Assembly (NCBI GenBank): GCA_944375795.1 | Contig: CALWAU010000036.1 | Location: 1-32,745 of the forward strand | Direction of reading: 5' to 3' | DNA: 32,745 nt | Source: an uncultured Clostridia bacterium | GTDB lineage: Bacteria; Bacillota; Clostridia; Christensenellales; Borkfalkiaceae | Shown here: positions 15,156 through 23,456 of the stretch, piece after piece | Numbering within the stretch: position 1 is the stretch's first letter | Layout: the number at the start of each line of letters is the position of its first letter | Position numbers and translations under genes: made by a program | Notes under the pieces: generated by a model | Database searches by the model: none | Seen by the model: the letters and a program-made list of their open reading frames with translations, nothing else | Told to the model about the DNA's origin: nothing

Positions 15156-15184
15156 TTGACTTTATACGTCGAAAGCGTTACAAT
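15156..15184 (+). promoter_or_regulatory. promoter of the flavoprotein operon, start 3 nt before ATG
   Basis: TTGACT (15156-15161), 17 bp, TACAAT (15179-15184). The ATG follows after nine bases (AAAATCGTT), giving a predicted GTT leader without a ribosome binding site, as at the MATE gene. Confidence 0.83.
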
Positions 15185-15193
15185 AAAATCGTT

Positions 15194-16429
15194 ATGAATG
15201 GATACGGCACGATTATCGTCGGCGGAGGCGCTTCGGGATTGTTCTGCGCGGCGGCGCTGAAAGGCGGAAAAGACGTTTTGGTCCTCGAACGGGGAGAGCG
15301 CGCGGGCAGAAAATTGTCCGCGACGGGCAACGGGCAGGGCAACGTTTCCAATCTGCATATGTCCGCGGACCACTATTTTCATCAGAGCGGGGATTCGCGG
15401 GGGGTGCTTTCCCGTGGGCTCGCCCTGCACGGCAGGGAGGATATGCTCGCCTTTCTCGAAGGCCTGGGCGGATTGTTTGTCGCCGACGGGCGCGGGCGCG
15501 TTTATCCGACGGGCAAACAGGCTTCCTCCGTGACCGATCTGCTTCGTTTCCGCCTCGCCGAAAAGGGAGTGCGGATCGCGGCGGGCATGCGCGTCCGTTC
15601 CCTGAGGAGGGAAGCGGACGGTTTTGTCGCGGAGGCGGAGGGCGCGGCGGGAGCCGAATGCTTTTTTGCGCGGCGGGTCGTCCTCTGTACGGGCGGCAGC
15701 GCGGCGAAAAATTTCGGGACGGACGGAAGCGCCTATGCGCTGGCGACGGCGTTCGGGCATACGCTCACGCCCCTGTATCCCTCTCTCGTGCAGCTGAAAA
15801 CGGAACGGGAAGCGATTCGCGGCCTGAAGGGGATCCGCGCGGAGGCCCGCCTTTCCGCCTTTGCGGGGCGGGGCAGGGAAAAACGGAAACTCGCCGAGGA
15901 GCGCGGCGACCTGATTTTTACCGATTACGGAGTTTCGGGCGACGCGGTGTTCCGCCTGTCCGCCTTTTTGACGGACAGGCTCGGAAAGGAGGAAATTTCC
16001 CTTTCGGCGGAATTTCTGCCCGACGTATCCCCCGAAAGGCTGCTGCGGGCGCTCCGCCGCAAACGGGCGGCGTTTCCCTCCCTCGCGGACGGGGAATTGG
16101 CGGGCGGAATCGTCAACAACGCGCTGGGCAGGGCAATCGCGCGGCGCTCGGACGGGACGCCCGAGGGGCAGGCCGCGCGCATAAAGGATTTTCCGCTCGC
16201 CGTGACGGGTTCGCTCGGTTTCGACGGCGCGCAGGTGACGAAAGGGGGGATCCCCCTGGACGAGGCGGACGAAAATTTGCAGAGCCGATTGGCGCCCGGG
16301 CTGTATTTCGCGGGGGAAATCCTCGACGTAGACGGGGAATGCGGCGGCTATAATCTGCAATGGGCATATTCTTCCGCCAGGCTCGTCGCCGACGGGATAG
16401 ACGGCATATCCGGGAGGCAGGAGAGATGA
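15194..16429 (+). CDS. BaiN/HI0933-type FAD-dependent oxidoreductase
   Basis: A 411-aa flavoprotein. The N-terminal FAD-binding GGGASG (10-15) and the family hallmark GRKLSATGNGQGNVSN (38-53) identify the HI0933/BaiN family. The C-terminal GLYFAGEILDVDGECGGYNLQWAYSS block closes the FAD site. BaiN reduces a bile-acid intermediate in one clostridium, but most members have no known substrate, so bile-acid activity should not be assumed. The open frame begins 51 bp earlier, yet ATG 15194 is chosen because the promoter leaves no room upstream and the Rossmann start fits. The stop overlaps the next gene by four bases. Confidence 0.92.
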   Translation: MNGYGTIIVGGGASGLFCAAALKGGKDVLVLERGERAGRKLSATGNGQGNVSNLHMSADHYFHQSGDSRGVLSRGLALHGREDMLAFLEGLGGLFVADGRGRVYPTGKQASSVTDLLRFRLAEKGVRIAAGMRVRSLRREADGFVAEAEGAAGAECFFARRVVLCTGGSAAKNFGTDGSAYALATAFGHTLTPLYPSLVQLKTEREAIRGLKGIRAEARLSAFAGRGREKRKLAEERGDLIFTDYGVSGDAVFRLSAFLTDRLGKEEISLSAEFLPDVSPERLLRALRRKRAAFPSLADGELAGGIVNNALGRAIARRSDGTPEGQAARIKDFPLAVTGSLGFDGAQVTKGGIPLDEADENLQSRLAPGLYFAGEILDVDGECGGYNLQWAYSSARLVADGIDGISGRQER

Positions 16430-18000
16430 AAAAGATATTGACGGACGTCCGCCTTCCCCTGGGCCGGCCGGAGGAGGAGCTTCGCCGCATCGCGGAAAAG
16501 AAATGCCGCATGCGGCTCCCGTATGTCCGGATTCTCAAAAAATCGCTCGACGCGCGGGATAAGGACAACATTCGCTATATTTATTCGCTGGAGGTCTCCG
16601 ACCGTCCGCAGCGGGAGGAGAGACAGCCGCTTTCCCGCCTGCCCCGTTCCCTTTGTCCCGAACGCCCCGTGCTGGTGGTCGGAAGCGGGCCCGCGGGGCT
16701 GTTCTGCGCGCTGCGCCTCATCGATCGCGGCATTCCCGTCGAGCTCGTCGAGCGGGGGCCGAGCGTGGAGGAGCGCGCGGAAAAGATCGGGACGTTTTCG
16801 CGCGGCGGGGCGCTGGATACGGAGGGGAACGTCCAATTCGGCGAGGGAGGCGCGGGCACCTTTTCGGACGGAAAACTCAACACCGGCACGCACGCGGCTT
16901 TTAACCGGGAAGTTTTGGAAACTTTCGTTTCCTTCGGTGCGCCCGAAGAAATTCTCTGGCTCAACAAGCCGCACATCGGCAGCGACAACCTGCAGAAAAT
17001 CGTCGTCGCCATGCGGGAATATATCATAAATCACGGGGGCAGGGTTGCGTTCAACGCCCGTCTGACGGATATTGTCGCCAGGGACGGCGCAGTGACGGGT
17101 GCCCGTATTTCCCGCCGCGACGGCGCCGCCCTTTCCGAGGAGGACAGGGAGGTTTCGGCGATCGTCCTCGCCGTCGGGCACAGCGCGCGGGATACGTTTG
17201 CGATGCTCCTTTCCCGCGGCGCGGCGATGTCCCGCAAGGATTTCGCGGTGGGCGTGCGCATCGAGCATCTGCAATCGGAAATCGGCCTGGCGCAGTACGG
17301 TAAGGCGTTTTCTCTCCTGCCCGCCGCCGACTATCGGCTCGTTTCCCACGCCTCGGAACGGGCGGCGTTCACCTTCTGCATGTGTCCGGGAGGCTACGTC
17401 ATGCCCGCCGCCAGCGAGGAGGGCGGCGTCGTCACCAACGGCATGAGCAATTATGCCCGCGACGGAATCAACGCCAACAGCGCCCTGGTCGTCCAGGTCT
17501 CGGGCGGCGATTTTCCGGGCGATTCCCCGCTGGCGGGCGTCGAATTTCAGCGCCGTCTGGAACGCGCGGCGTTTTCGGCGGGCGGCGGCCGCTACTCGGC
17601 CCCCGTGCAGCTGGTCGGGGACTTCTTGCGGGACCGGGAAAGCAGCCGCTTGGGAAGCGTGGCGCCCACCTATCCCGTTTCGCCCGCATTTGCGGATCTG
17701 CGCACGGTTTTGCCGCCCTTCGTCGTCTCGGCGCTGAAAGCGGCGATTCCCGACATGGACAGGCGGTTGAAGGGATTTGCGGCCCCGGACGCCGTTCTCA
17801 CCGCCGTGGAATCCCGTACCAGTTCTCCCGTGCGCATCGAGCGGGGCGCCGATATGCAGTCCGTCTCGCTGCGCAATCTCTATCCCGCCGGAGAGGGCGC
17901 GGGGTACGCGGGGGGCATCACTTCTTCCGCCGCCGACGGACTGCGCGTCGCGGAGGCAATTTTCGCCCGCCTCGGCGGCTTCGGCGACGGGCAAAAATAA
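16426..18000 (+). CDS. COG2509-type FAD-dependent dehydrogenase
   Basis: A 524-aa flavoprotein of the COG2509 family. Residues 1-75 form a small N-terminal domain with KKSLDARDKDNIRYIYSLEV. An FAD-binding motif VVGSGPAGLFCAL follows near 85, then FGEGGAGTFSDGKLNTG, and the C-terminal NLYPAGEGAGYAGGITSSAADGLR signature. Family members are uncharacterised oxidoreductases of about this length. ATG 16426 overlaps the previous stop as ATGA and is preceded by GGCAGGAGAG, which decides it over the longer upstream frame. The two flavoproteins are thus translationally coupled and may act on related substrates (inference). Confidence 0.92.
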   Translation: MKKILTDVRLPLGRPEEELRRIAEKKCRMRLPYVRILKKSLDARDKDNIRYIYSLEVSDRPQREERQPLSRLPRSLCPERPVLVVGSGPAGLFCALRLIDRGIPVELVERGPSVEERAEKIGTFSRGGALDTEGNVQFGEGGAGTFSDGKLNTGTHAAFNREVLETFVSFGAPEEILWLNKPHIGSDNLQKIVVAMREYIINHGGRVAFNARLTDIVARDGAVTGARISRRDGAALSEEDREVSAIVLAVGHSARDTFAMLLSRGAAMSRKDFAVGVRIEHLQSEIGLAQYGKAFSLLPAADYRLVSHASERAAFTFCMCPGGYVMPAASEEGGVVTNGMSNYARDGINANSALVVQVSGGDFPGDSPLAGVEFQRRLERAAFSAGGGRYSAPVQLVGDFLRDRESSRLGSVAPTYPVSPAFADLRTVLPPFVVSALKAAIPDMDRRLKGFAAPDAVLTAVESRTSSPVRIERGADMQSVSLRNLYPAGEGAGYAGGITSSAADGLRVAEAIFARLGGFGDGQK

Positions 18001-18100
18001 AGTCTTTTGACCTGACTCTCCCTTTTGTTGCGGCGACAGAGAAAATTTATCGGCATTTTTGCAATTTTACTCGCCGATTTCTTATGTTTTCATAAAAATA

Positions 18101-18133
18101 TCACAATTCTTTCACAATTATGTCACAAATTCG
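18101..18133 (+). promoter_or_regulatory. three 11-bp phased TCACAA repeats, Pho-box-like
   Basis: TCACAATTCTT, TCACAATTATG and TCACAAATTCG follow one another with an exact 11-bp period. Hexamers like TTCACA with 11-bp phasing are the form of PhoP boxes in Firmicutes (established knowledge). A possible -10, TATGAT, lies at 18137-18142, nine bases after the last hexamer. Which regulator binds, if any, is unknown. From 18001 to 18100 I see nothing else. Confidence 0.45.
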
Positions 18134-18148
18134 TTGTATGATTACGTT

Positions 18149-18280
18149 ATCAAACGGCTGAGGGGGACGAGCCGTCTCTTTTGGGATTTTCGCTCACTCA
18201 GACCATACATAAAACTTTTTTCATATTCTCTCACTAAAATATGTGGTCCGCAGGTTCGCCTGCGGGCCACATATTTTTTT
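18149..18280 (+). ncRNA. candidate small RNA in a convergent gap
   Basis: If TATGAT at 18137 is a -10, a transcript would begin near 18149. It would carry a 5' hairpin (ACGGCT at 18154-18159 with AGCCGT at 18170-18175), a C/A-rich unstructured middle with no open frame or ribosome binding site, and end at the very strong terminator at 18239-18280. This is the layout of many bacterial small RNAs. The alternative is that the whole stretch is just a long 3' UTR of the upstream flavoprotein gene. No known RNA family is recognised. Confidence 0.35.
18239..18280 (+). terminator. strong intrinsic terminator
   Basis: A 15-bp stem (ATATGTGGTCCGCAG and CTGCGGGCCACATAT, one G-T pair) with a 6-nt loop and a run of T residues to 18280. 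It ends rightward transcription in the convergent gap. Confidence 0.93.
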
Positions 18281-18301
18281 CGTGAAAGACGTTCTGACGG
18301 C

Positions 18302-18330
18302 AAAAAAAATTCCCGGGGATACCCCGGGAA
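18302..18330 (-). terminator. terminator of the pepV-like gene
   Basis: On the minus strand TTCCCGGGG and CCCCGGGAA pair around a 3-nt loop and are followed by eight T residues, 12 bp after the stop codon. Confidence 0.92.
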
Positions 18331-18341
18331 AGGAAGGGCGT

Positions 18342-19676
18342 TTACTTTGTCAGTTCCTTGATGGCGTCGTAATAAATTTCGCTCATCATGCGGATCCGGT
18401 CGAAGGTGATGTATTCGTCCGGCTGGTGGATGGTGGCCTCCTCGTCGGGAAGTTCGGGCCCGAAGCCGCAGCCGCATTTCAGCGCCCGGGCATACGTGCC
18501 GCCGCCGATGGCGATCGCCTTTTCGTTTTTGCCCGTCGCCTTGTTGTACACCCGCATCAGCGTGGAGATCAGCCTGCCGTTCGGGTCGTTGTAGAGGGGC
18601 GCCTGGTCGTGCACCACCTCGAAGCGGACGCCCGCTTTGTCCAGCGCGGCGGTAATTTCTTCCTTTTTGTGCGTCGCGGGGAAGCGGATATCCGTCGTCA
18701 CGAGCAGTTCGCCGTTTTCAAAGGCGGCGACGTCCGGGGACATGGTGAGGCTGCCCGTCTCGTCGCGCATGTTTTTCAGGCCGAGGGAATCGGCAAAGAG
18801 CAGGTCGTACACTTTTTTGCAGTCGGCGTTTATCGTCGAGAAGAAGGCGAACATGGCGCCCAGGGCGTTTGCGCCGCACTCGGGCGTGGAGCCGTGCGCC
18901 GATTTTCCCTTTACCGTCAGCATTCCGCTCTCCTCGTCGAAGGAAAAGGCGGTGTCCGGAAATTCGTTTTTGTATGTTCCAAGGCTCTTTGCGGCCCTTT
19001 CGGTGAGCACGGCCGTGGCGCGGTCGCAGACCATGTTCGCGGCGCTGCCCGCCGACAGGGAGCGGAAGGGGGGATCCGCCATCGGGAAACGGGCGGTGAA
19101 ATGCAGAATGCCCTTCTCGGCATAGATGGCGGGGAAGGAGGCGTCGGGGGAGAAGCCCTCCTCGGGCATGTGGGTCACTTTGTTGTAGTGTCCGAGACAG
19201 GCCCAGCCGTTCTCCTCGTTGCAGCCGACGATGAGTTTGATCTTCCGCTTCGGCCGGAAACCCTCGTCTTTCAGGGCTTTCAGGCAGTATAAAACCGCCA
19301 CGGCGGGCCCTTTGTCGTCCATCGTGCCCCGTCCCCAGATTTTGACGCCGGGCACGCCGCCCGCGGAGAGTTCGTCGTTGATGACGGCCGCGAAGGGCGG
19401 GAAGCGCCAGCCGTCGCCCGCGGGCACGACGTCGAGGTGGGCGAGAACGGCCAGTTCTTCGCCTTCGCCGAAAATCACTTCCCCGACGTAATTGTCGTAA
19501 TTGTGCGTTTCAAAGCCCATTTCCTTTGCGAGGGAGAGGTAGTAATTGAGGCAGTCGGCCGTCTCTTTGCCGAAGGGGCAGCCCTCTTCCGCGGGTTTAA
19601 GGGAGGAATCGAACCGCACCGTTTTGCAGACGGCGTCCACGATATCGTTGAAATAAGCTTCCATTGCGTGTGTCAT
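18342..19676 (-). CDS. pepV: PepV-like M20 metallodipeptidase
   Basis: A 444-aa cytosolic zinc dipeptidase of the M20A PepV/Sapep branch, which splits dipeptides taken up or released during protein turnover. Metal-site motifs are intact: H80 and D82 in LAHLDVVPAGDGW, D120 in GRGTMDDKGP, the acidic pair E154-E155 in GCNEENGW, D178 in SPDASFPAIYAEKG and a His near the C-terminus in ATIHQPDEY. The lid domain occupies about 190-330, with GKSAHGSTPE. ATG 19676 has AAGGAAG at 8 nt. The frame continues upstream antisense to radC, which is not coding. Confidence 0.93.
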   Translation of the reverse strand: MTHAMEAYFNDIVDAVCKTVRFDSSLKPAEEGCPFGKETADCLNYYLSLAKEMGFETHNYDNYVGEVIFGEGEELAVLAHLDVVPAGDGWRFPPFAAVINDELSAGGVPGVKIWGRGTMDDKGPAVAVLYCLKALKDEGFRPKRKIKLIVGCNEENGWACLGHYNKVTHMPEEGFSPDASFPAIYAEKGILHFTARFPMADPPFRSLSAGSAANMVCDRATAVLTERAAKSLGTYKNEFPDTAFSFDEESGMLTVKGKSAHGSTPECGANALGAMFAFFSTINADCKKVYDLLFADSLGLKNMRDETGSLTMSPDVAAFENGELLVTTDIRFPATHKKEEITAALDKAGVRFEVVHDQAPLYNDPNGRLISTLMRVYNKATGKNEKAIAIGGGTYARALKCGCGFGPELPDEEATIHQPDEYITFDRIRMMSEIYYDAIKELTK

Positions 19677-19724
19677 AAAAAATCTTCCTTTTGTCCTGAG
19701 TACATGTTTTTTTCGTTCGAGAAT

Positions 19725-19753
19725 ATTATACCCCTTTTTCGGGGGCGGGTAAA
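19725..19753 (-). promoter_or_regulatory. promoter of the pepV-like gene
   Basis: On the minus strand TTTACC (19748-19753), 17 bp, perfect TATAAT (19725-19730). The predicted leader is about 42 nt. Confidence 0.82.
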
Positions 19754-19822
19754 CAAAAAAGGCCCCGTATAGGGAAAAAAGCGGAAAATATTTTTTCTCC
19801 GCCGCGCGCCTCCCTTCAGCCT

Positions 19823-19851
19823 TTGACTTTTCGGGAAAAGTATGGTATAAT
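19823..19851 (+). promoter_or_regulatory. promoter of the radC - two-component operon
   Basis: TTGACT (19823-19828), 17 bp, TATAAT (19846-19851) preceded by TG plus one base. Both a good -35 and an extended -10 are present, so a strong promoter is expected. The leader is about 27 nt with GGGAGG 8 nt before the ATG. Confidence 0.9.
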
Positions 19852-19884
19852 GAAAAACACAGAAAATTTTCGGGAGGCGGAGCC

Positions 19885-20604
19885 ATGGCCGGCCACGACG
19901 GACATCGACACAGAATCATAGAAAAGCTAGATTCGGGCAGTCTGCGCGAGCATGAGCTTCTGGAAATTCTCCTGTTCAACGCGATACCGCGGCGGAACAC
20001 CAACGACCTCGCGCATCGCCTCCTGGCGGCGTTCGGGTCGATACGCGGCGTGTTTTCCGCATCTTTGAAAGAGCTCGAAGGGGTGGACGGCATCGGGGAG
20101 CAGGTCGCCGCATACCTCCGCTGCATCGGGAAGTTTTACGAAATCTATTACGACGCCGGCGAGCGCGCCTTTCCCGAACGGTTCGACCCCGATACCTTTC
20201 CCGCCTTTCTCGCCGGGAAATACGCGCCCCTCGATACGGAGGTGTTGGATTTTTATTTTCTCGACGAAAATCAGCGCATCACCTATTGCAAACGGTTTAC
20301 GTCGGGCAGCGCGCACCAGGTCGTGGTCAAACCGGACTGTCTCACCGAACTTCTGGTGTCCGACCGCAAGCCTTACGGCATCATCGCGGCGCACAATCAC
20401 CTCAAGGGGCCCTGTTTTCCCTCCGGCGCGGACGACGTCACCACGCGGCAGTTTCAGCTGATCTGCAGCATTCATAACGTCCTTTTCTGCGACCATTACA
20501 TCTACTCTCCCGCGGGGATCTACAGTTATTACCGCTCGGGAAGGATGCGGGACATCAGCAAGGCGTTTTCGATAGGCAGCGTTTTGTCGGGGAGGGAGAA
20601 CTGA
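19885..20604 (+). CDS. radC: RadC family JAB/MPN protein
   Basis: A 239-aa RadC-family protein. The N-terminal helix-hairpin-helix-like region (20-85) includes LEGVDGIGEQ. The C-terminal JAB domain has the metal-binding JAMM pattern H170-x-H172-x7-S180-x2-D183. Despite the name, a DNA-repair role for RadC is not established; family members occur near mobile elements and in core genomes. It opens a tight operon: the kinase gene begins one base after its stop. GGGAGG precedes the ATG at 8 nt. Confidence 0.9.
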   Translation: MAGHDGHRHRIIEKLDSGSLREHELLEILLFNAIPRRNTNDLAHRLLAAFGSIRGVFSASLKELEGVDGIGEQVAAYLRCIGKFYEIYYDAGERAFPERFDPDTFPAFLAGKYAPLDTEVLDFYFLDENQRITYCKRFTSGSAHQVVVKPDCLTELLVSDRKPYGIIAAHNHLKGPCFPSGADDVTTRQFQLICSIHNVLFCDHYIYSPAGIYSYYRSGRMRDISKAFSIGSVLSGREN

Positions 20605-20605
20605 T

Positions 20606-22021
20606 ATGTCGGAAAAACGACGCGAGGGCGCCGCGGCGCCGCCTTCGGATGCTCCGAAGGCGGAAAAGAATACTTCCCCGGCAAAATCCCGGAAGGGCGG
20701 CAAACGCCGCTTTCGCTGGCTGCGCTTTTTTGAAAAACCGGATTTCCGGGTGGAGCGGGAATTTCTCGCCTTCGGCAAACGTCTGCTCTTTACGTTGCTC
20801 ATCGTCGCGGAGGTGCTCATATTTTTGCAGATGCTTCCGCTCGCCTTCCGCGAGCATCGCTGGGGCGCATTGGCGGCGACGCTCGGCATCGAATGCGTGC
20901 TCCTCGTTTCGGAGGCGGTAAAGCTGTTTGCCGTGCGCGGGTTCCGCAACAAAATTTACTGTTACGTCGTCGATTTCGTCGCGGCGTTCATTCTCACCGC
21001 CGTCACGGGCGGCAGCACCTATCTGTGCACCCTCTACCTCATCATTCTCACGGAGTTTTACATCAGTTCGGAGAAGATGCTGCCCTCGGCGATTCTGTGC
21101 GCGGTGTGCATGGCGGTGTACGTCTGTACGCTGGCGCTGACCTCCTTTTTCCGGCCGACGGGAGCGGTTTCCTTTCTCGCGGTCGTGGCGCAGTCGTTCA
21201 ACGATCTCGTCATCATGCTCGTGCATTTCGTGCTCGTCAATTTTTCCGTCCGGTTTTACCGGCAGTATCTTCGCCTGACCAAGGCGCTGAAGGAGCTGGA
21301 CGAGAGCAAGGCGGAGCTGCAGAAGGCGTACGACAATCTCGCCGAGGTGACGGCGCTGGAGGAGCGCCAGCGCATCGCCAGGGACATTCACGACACGGCG
21401 GGGCATTCTATCACGACGGTCATCATGCAGACGGAAGCGGCGAAGCTGATCATTGATTCCCGCCCCGAGGAGGCGAAGGGCAAGATCATCGCCGCCAATC
21501 TGCAGGCCAAACACGCATTGGAGGAACTGCGGGAAAGCGTGCATCTCCTGTCGGGCGTCTCCGGAAAGGGCACGTTGAAGAGCGCGCTGGAAGATATCCT
21601 TCACGAATCCTCGGACGGCACGGGCATCACCATCCGTTCGGAGATAGACGACGTGGCCGTTTCGGACGCGAAATACCGATTTTTGTGCAATACGCTGAAA
21701 GAGGGGATCTCCAACGGTCTCCGCCACGGCGGCGCGACGGCCTTCTGGTTCGAGCTGAAAGAATCGGGCGGCAAATTGCGTTTTCTGCTTTCGGACAACG
21801 GCTGCGGCGTCGCCATCAACGAGCTGAAAGAGGGCTTCGGCCTCTCGGGCATGACCGGCCGCGCGGAGGCACTGGGCGGCGAACTGTGGTTTGTGTCGGA
21901 GCCGGAGGAGGGCTTCGAGATTCATCTCGTCCTCCCCGCCGACCCGCCCGCGCCCGATACCGCGCCCGCCCGCCGCGCGCAGACGAAACAGACGGGACAG
22001 AATAAAACAGAGGAATTGTAA
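20606..22021 (+). CDS. NarL-type membrane sensor histidine kinase
   Basis: A 471-aa two-component sensor. The first 45 residues are basic and cytoplasmic. Five or six hydrophobic spans follow (about 58-80, 88-108, 118-134, 138-155, 160-183, 188-215) with almost no extracellular loop, which suggests sensing within the membrane. A short coiled-coil (224-250) leads into the HisKA_3 domain with phosphoacceptor H262 in ARDIHDTAGHS. The HATPase domain has N370, D397 in SDNGCG and the glycine box GFGLSGM (410-416). The signal is unknown. It lies one base after radC and three bases before its response regulator. Confidence 0.95.
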   Translation: MSEKRREGAAAPPSDAPKAEKNTSPAKSRKGGKRRFRWLRFFEKPDFRVEREFLAFGKRLLFTLLIVAEVLIFLQMLPLAFREHRWGALAATLGIECVLLVSEAVKLFAVRGFRNKIYCYVVDFVAAFILTAVTGGSTYLCTLYLIILTEFYISSEKMLPSAILCAVCMAVYVCTLALTSFFRPTGAVSFLAVVAQSFNDLVIMLVHFVLVNFSVRFYRQYLRLTKALKELDESKAELQKAYDNLAEVTALEERQRIARDIHDTAGHSITTVIMQTEAAKLIIDSRPEEAKGKIIAANLQAKHALEELRESVHLLSGVSGKGTLKSALEDILHESSDGTGITIRSEIDDVAVSDAKYRFLCNTLKEGISNGLRHGGATAFWFELKESGGKLRFLLSDNGCGVAINELKEGFGLSGMTGRAEALGGELWFVSEPEEGFEIHLVLPADPPAPDTAPARRAQTKQTGQNKTEEL

Positions 22022-22024
22022 AAC

Positions 22025-22672
22025 ATGGACAAAAAAATCAAGGTGATGATCGCGGACGACCAGGTGATTCTGGCGGAAGGTATCCGCAGCGTTCTGGAAA
22101 CGGACCCGGAGCTGGAGGTGGTGGGGGTGGCGTTCGACGGCTTCGACGCGCTCTCCAAGATGGAACAGAACCTTCCCGACGTGGTGTTGATGGACATCCG
22201 CATGCCCAACATGAACGGCGTGGTGGCGACGCAGAGCATCAAATCGAAATACCCCGACGTCAAGGTGGTCATACTCACTACCTTCGACGACAGCGATTAT
22301 ATTCTCAACGCCATCAACAACGGCGCCAGCGGGTATCTTCTGAAAGATATCGGCAGTACGGCGCTCATCGACGCCGTGAAAAACGCCTATGCGGGGGACA
22401 CCATTCTGCCCGCCAAAATCGCCAAGCGCATCGCGGACGCGGCAAAGACGGTGACGAGCGACCGCGAGATCCGCATCAAGCGCGCCTTCGGTCTCTCCGA
22501 CCGCGAGGTAGAGATCGCGCTGATGCTGTACGAGGGCTTTACCAACCGTCAGATTTCCGCGGCGCTGAAAATTTCCGAGGGGACCACGCGCAATTATATT
22601 TCCGCCATCTATATCAAGACGGGCAGCGAGAACCGCGCGGGCGCGGCGGCGGCGATCAAGGCGGTGCTGTAA
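22025..22672 (+). CDS. NarL/LuxR-type response regulator
   Basis: A 215-aa DNA-binding response regulator. The receiver domain (5-120) has the acidic pair D11-D12, phosphorylation site D57 in LMDIRMP, T85 and K107. A LuxR-type helix-turn-helix (155-210) with LSDREVEIALMLYEG and TNRQISAAL is intact. It is the partner of the kinase three bases upstream. Target genes cannot be read; autoregulation of the operon from the 19823 promoter is possible. Confidence 0.95.
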   Translation: MDKKIKVMIADDQVILAEGIRSVLETDPELEVVGVAFDGFDALSKMEQNLPDVVLMDIRMPNMNGVVATQSIKSKYPDVKVVILTTFDDSDYILNAINNGASGYLLKDIGSTALIDAVKNAYAGDTILPAKIAKRIADAAKTVTSDREIRIKRAFGLSDREVEIALMLYEGFTNRQISAALKISEGTTRNYISAIYIKTGSENRAGAAAAIKAVL

Positions 22673-22674
22673 CC

Positions 22675-23331
22675 GTGCGGGACACCTGTCTTTTCGACCT
22701 GGACGGCACCCTGCTCGACACCCTTTCCGACCTTACGATCGCCACCAACGCCGCCCTCGGGGCGTACGGCTTTCCGCCGAGGACGGAGGAGGAGGTCAAA
22801 GGCTTCGTAGGCAACGGAATCCGCCTGCTCATCGAGCGCGCCGCGCCGGGCGGGGCCGACAATCCCCGCTTCGCGGAAATTTTCGCCTTTTTCAAGAGAT
22901 TTTACGCCGCCCACTGTTTCGACAATACCCTCCCGTACCCGGGCGTGCCCGAAATGCTGGGGGAACTGAAAGCGCGGGGCTGCCTCATCGGCGTAGTCTC
23001 CAATAAGGCGGATTTTGCGGTGAAGGAGCTGGTTTCCCGCTTTTTCGGCGGCGCCGCCGACGCGGCGGCGGGGGAGAACGAGGAGGCGGGCATCGGAAAA
23101 AAGCCTTCGCCCGACCTCGTTTATGCGGTTTTGGAACGGCTGGGTTCCTCGCCTTCGCGCGCGGTGTATGTGGGGGATTCCGAGGTGGATATAGAGACGG
23201 CGATAAACGCCTCCGTTCCGTGTATTTCCGTCACCTGGGGGTTCAAATCGCGGAATTTTCTGCTGTCGCACGGTGCTTCCCGCCTGATTTCCCGCCCGGA
23301 CGAGCTTCCCGCCGCCCTCGCGCGGCTGTGA
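22675..23331 (+). CDS. phosphoglycolate phosphatase-like HAD hydrolase
   Basis: A 218-aa HAD-IA phosphatase resembling Gph. Motif I is DLDGTLLDT with D8 and D10, motif II the Ser in VVSNK, motif III the Lys in KKPSP and motif IV GDSEVD. The alpha-helical cap lies at about 15-85. It starts at a GTG two bases after the response-regulator stop, with only a weak AAGGCGG upstream, so it relies on coupled translation. Substrate may be phosphoglycolate or another small phosphate ester; its link to the two-component genes is unclear. Confidence 0.9.
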   Translation: MRDTCLFDLDGTLLDTLSDLTIATNAALGAYGFPPRTEEEVKGFVGNGIRLLIERAAPGGADNPRFAEIFAFFKRFYAAHCFDNTLPYPGVPEMLGELKARGCLIGVVSNKADFAVKELVSRFFGGAADAAAGENEEAGIGKKPSPDLVYAVLERLGSSPSRAVYVGDSEVDIETAINASVPCISVTWGFKSRNFLLSHGASRLISRPDELPAALARL

Positions 23332-23394
23332 GCGGCGAAGCTGTAAAGAAGCTGTAAAAATATACAATTTCCGGAAAAAATTTTCCGAAAGCTA

Positions 23395-23423
23395 TTGACA
23401 AGCCGAAAAAAATGTGATAGAAT
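23395..23423 (+). promoter_or_regulatory. promoter of the four-span membrane protein gene
   Basis: Perfect -35 TTGACA (23395-23400), 17 bp, TAGAAT (23418-23423). The leader is about 27 nt. Confidence 0.88.
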
Positions 23424-23456
23424 ATAAAGCAATAGAGGTGATAAGGCAGGTGCAGA

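Noticed and set aside
15194..16429. bile-acid dehydroxylation role for the BaiN-type protein
   Set aside because: No other bai gene is nearby; the family is widespread and mostly of unknown function.
16348..17994. 548-codon frame antisense to the COG2509 flavoprotein
   Set aside because: GC-rich shadow of a conserved gene.
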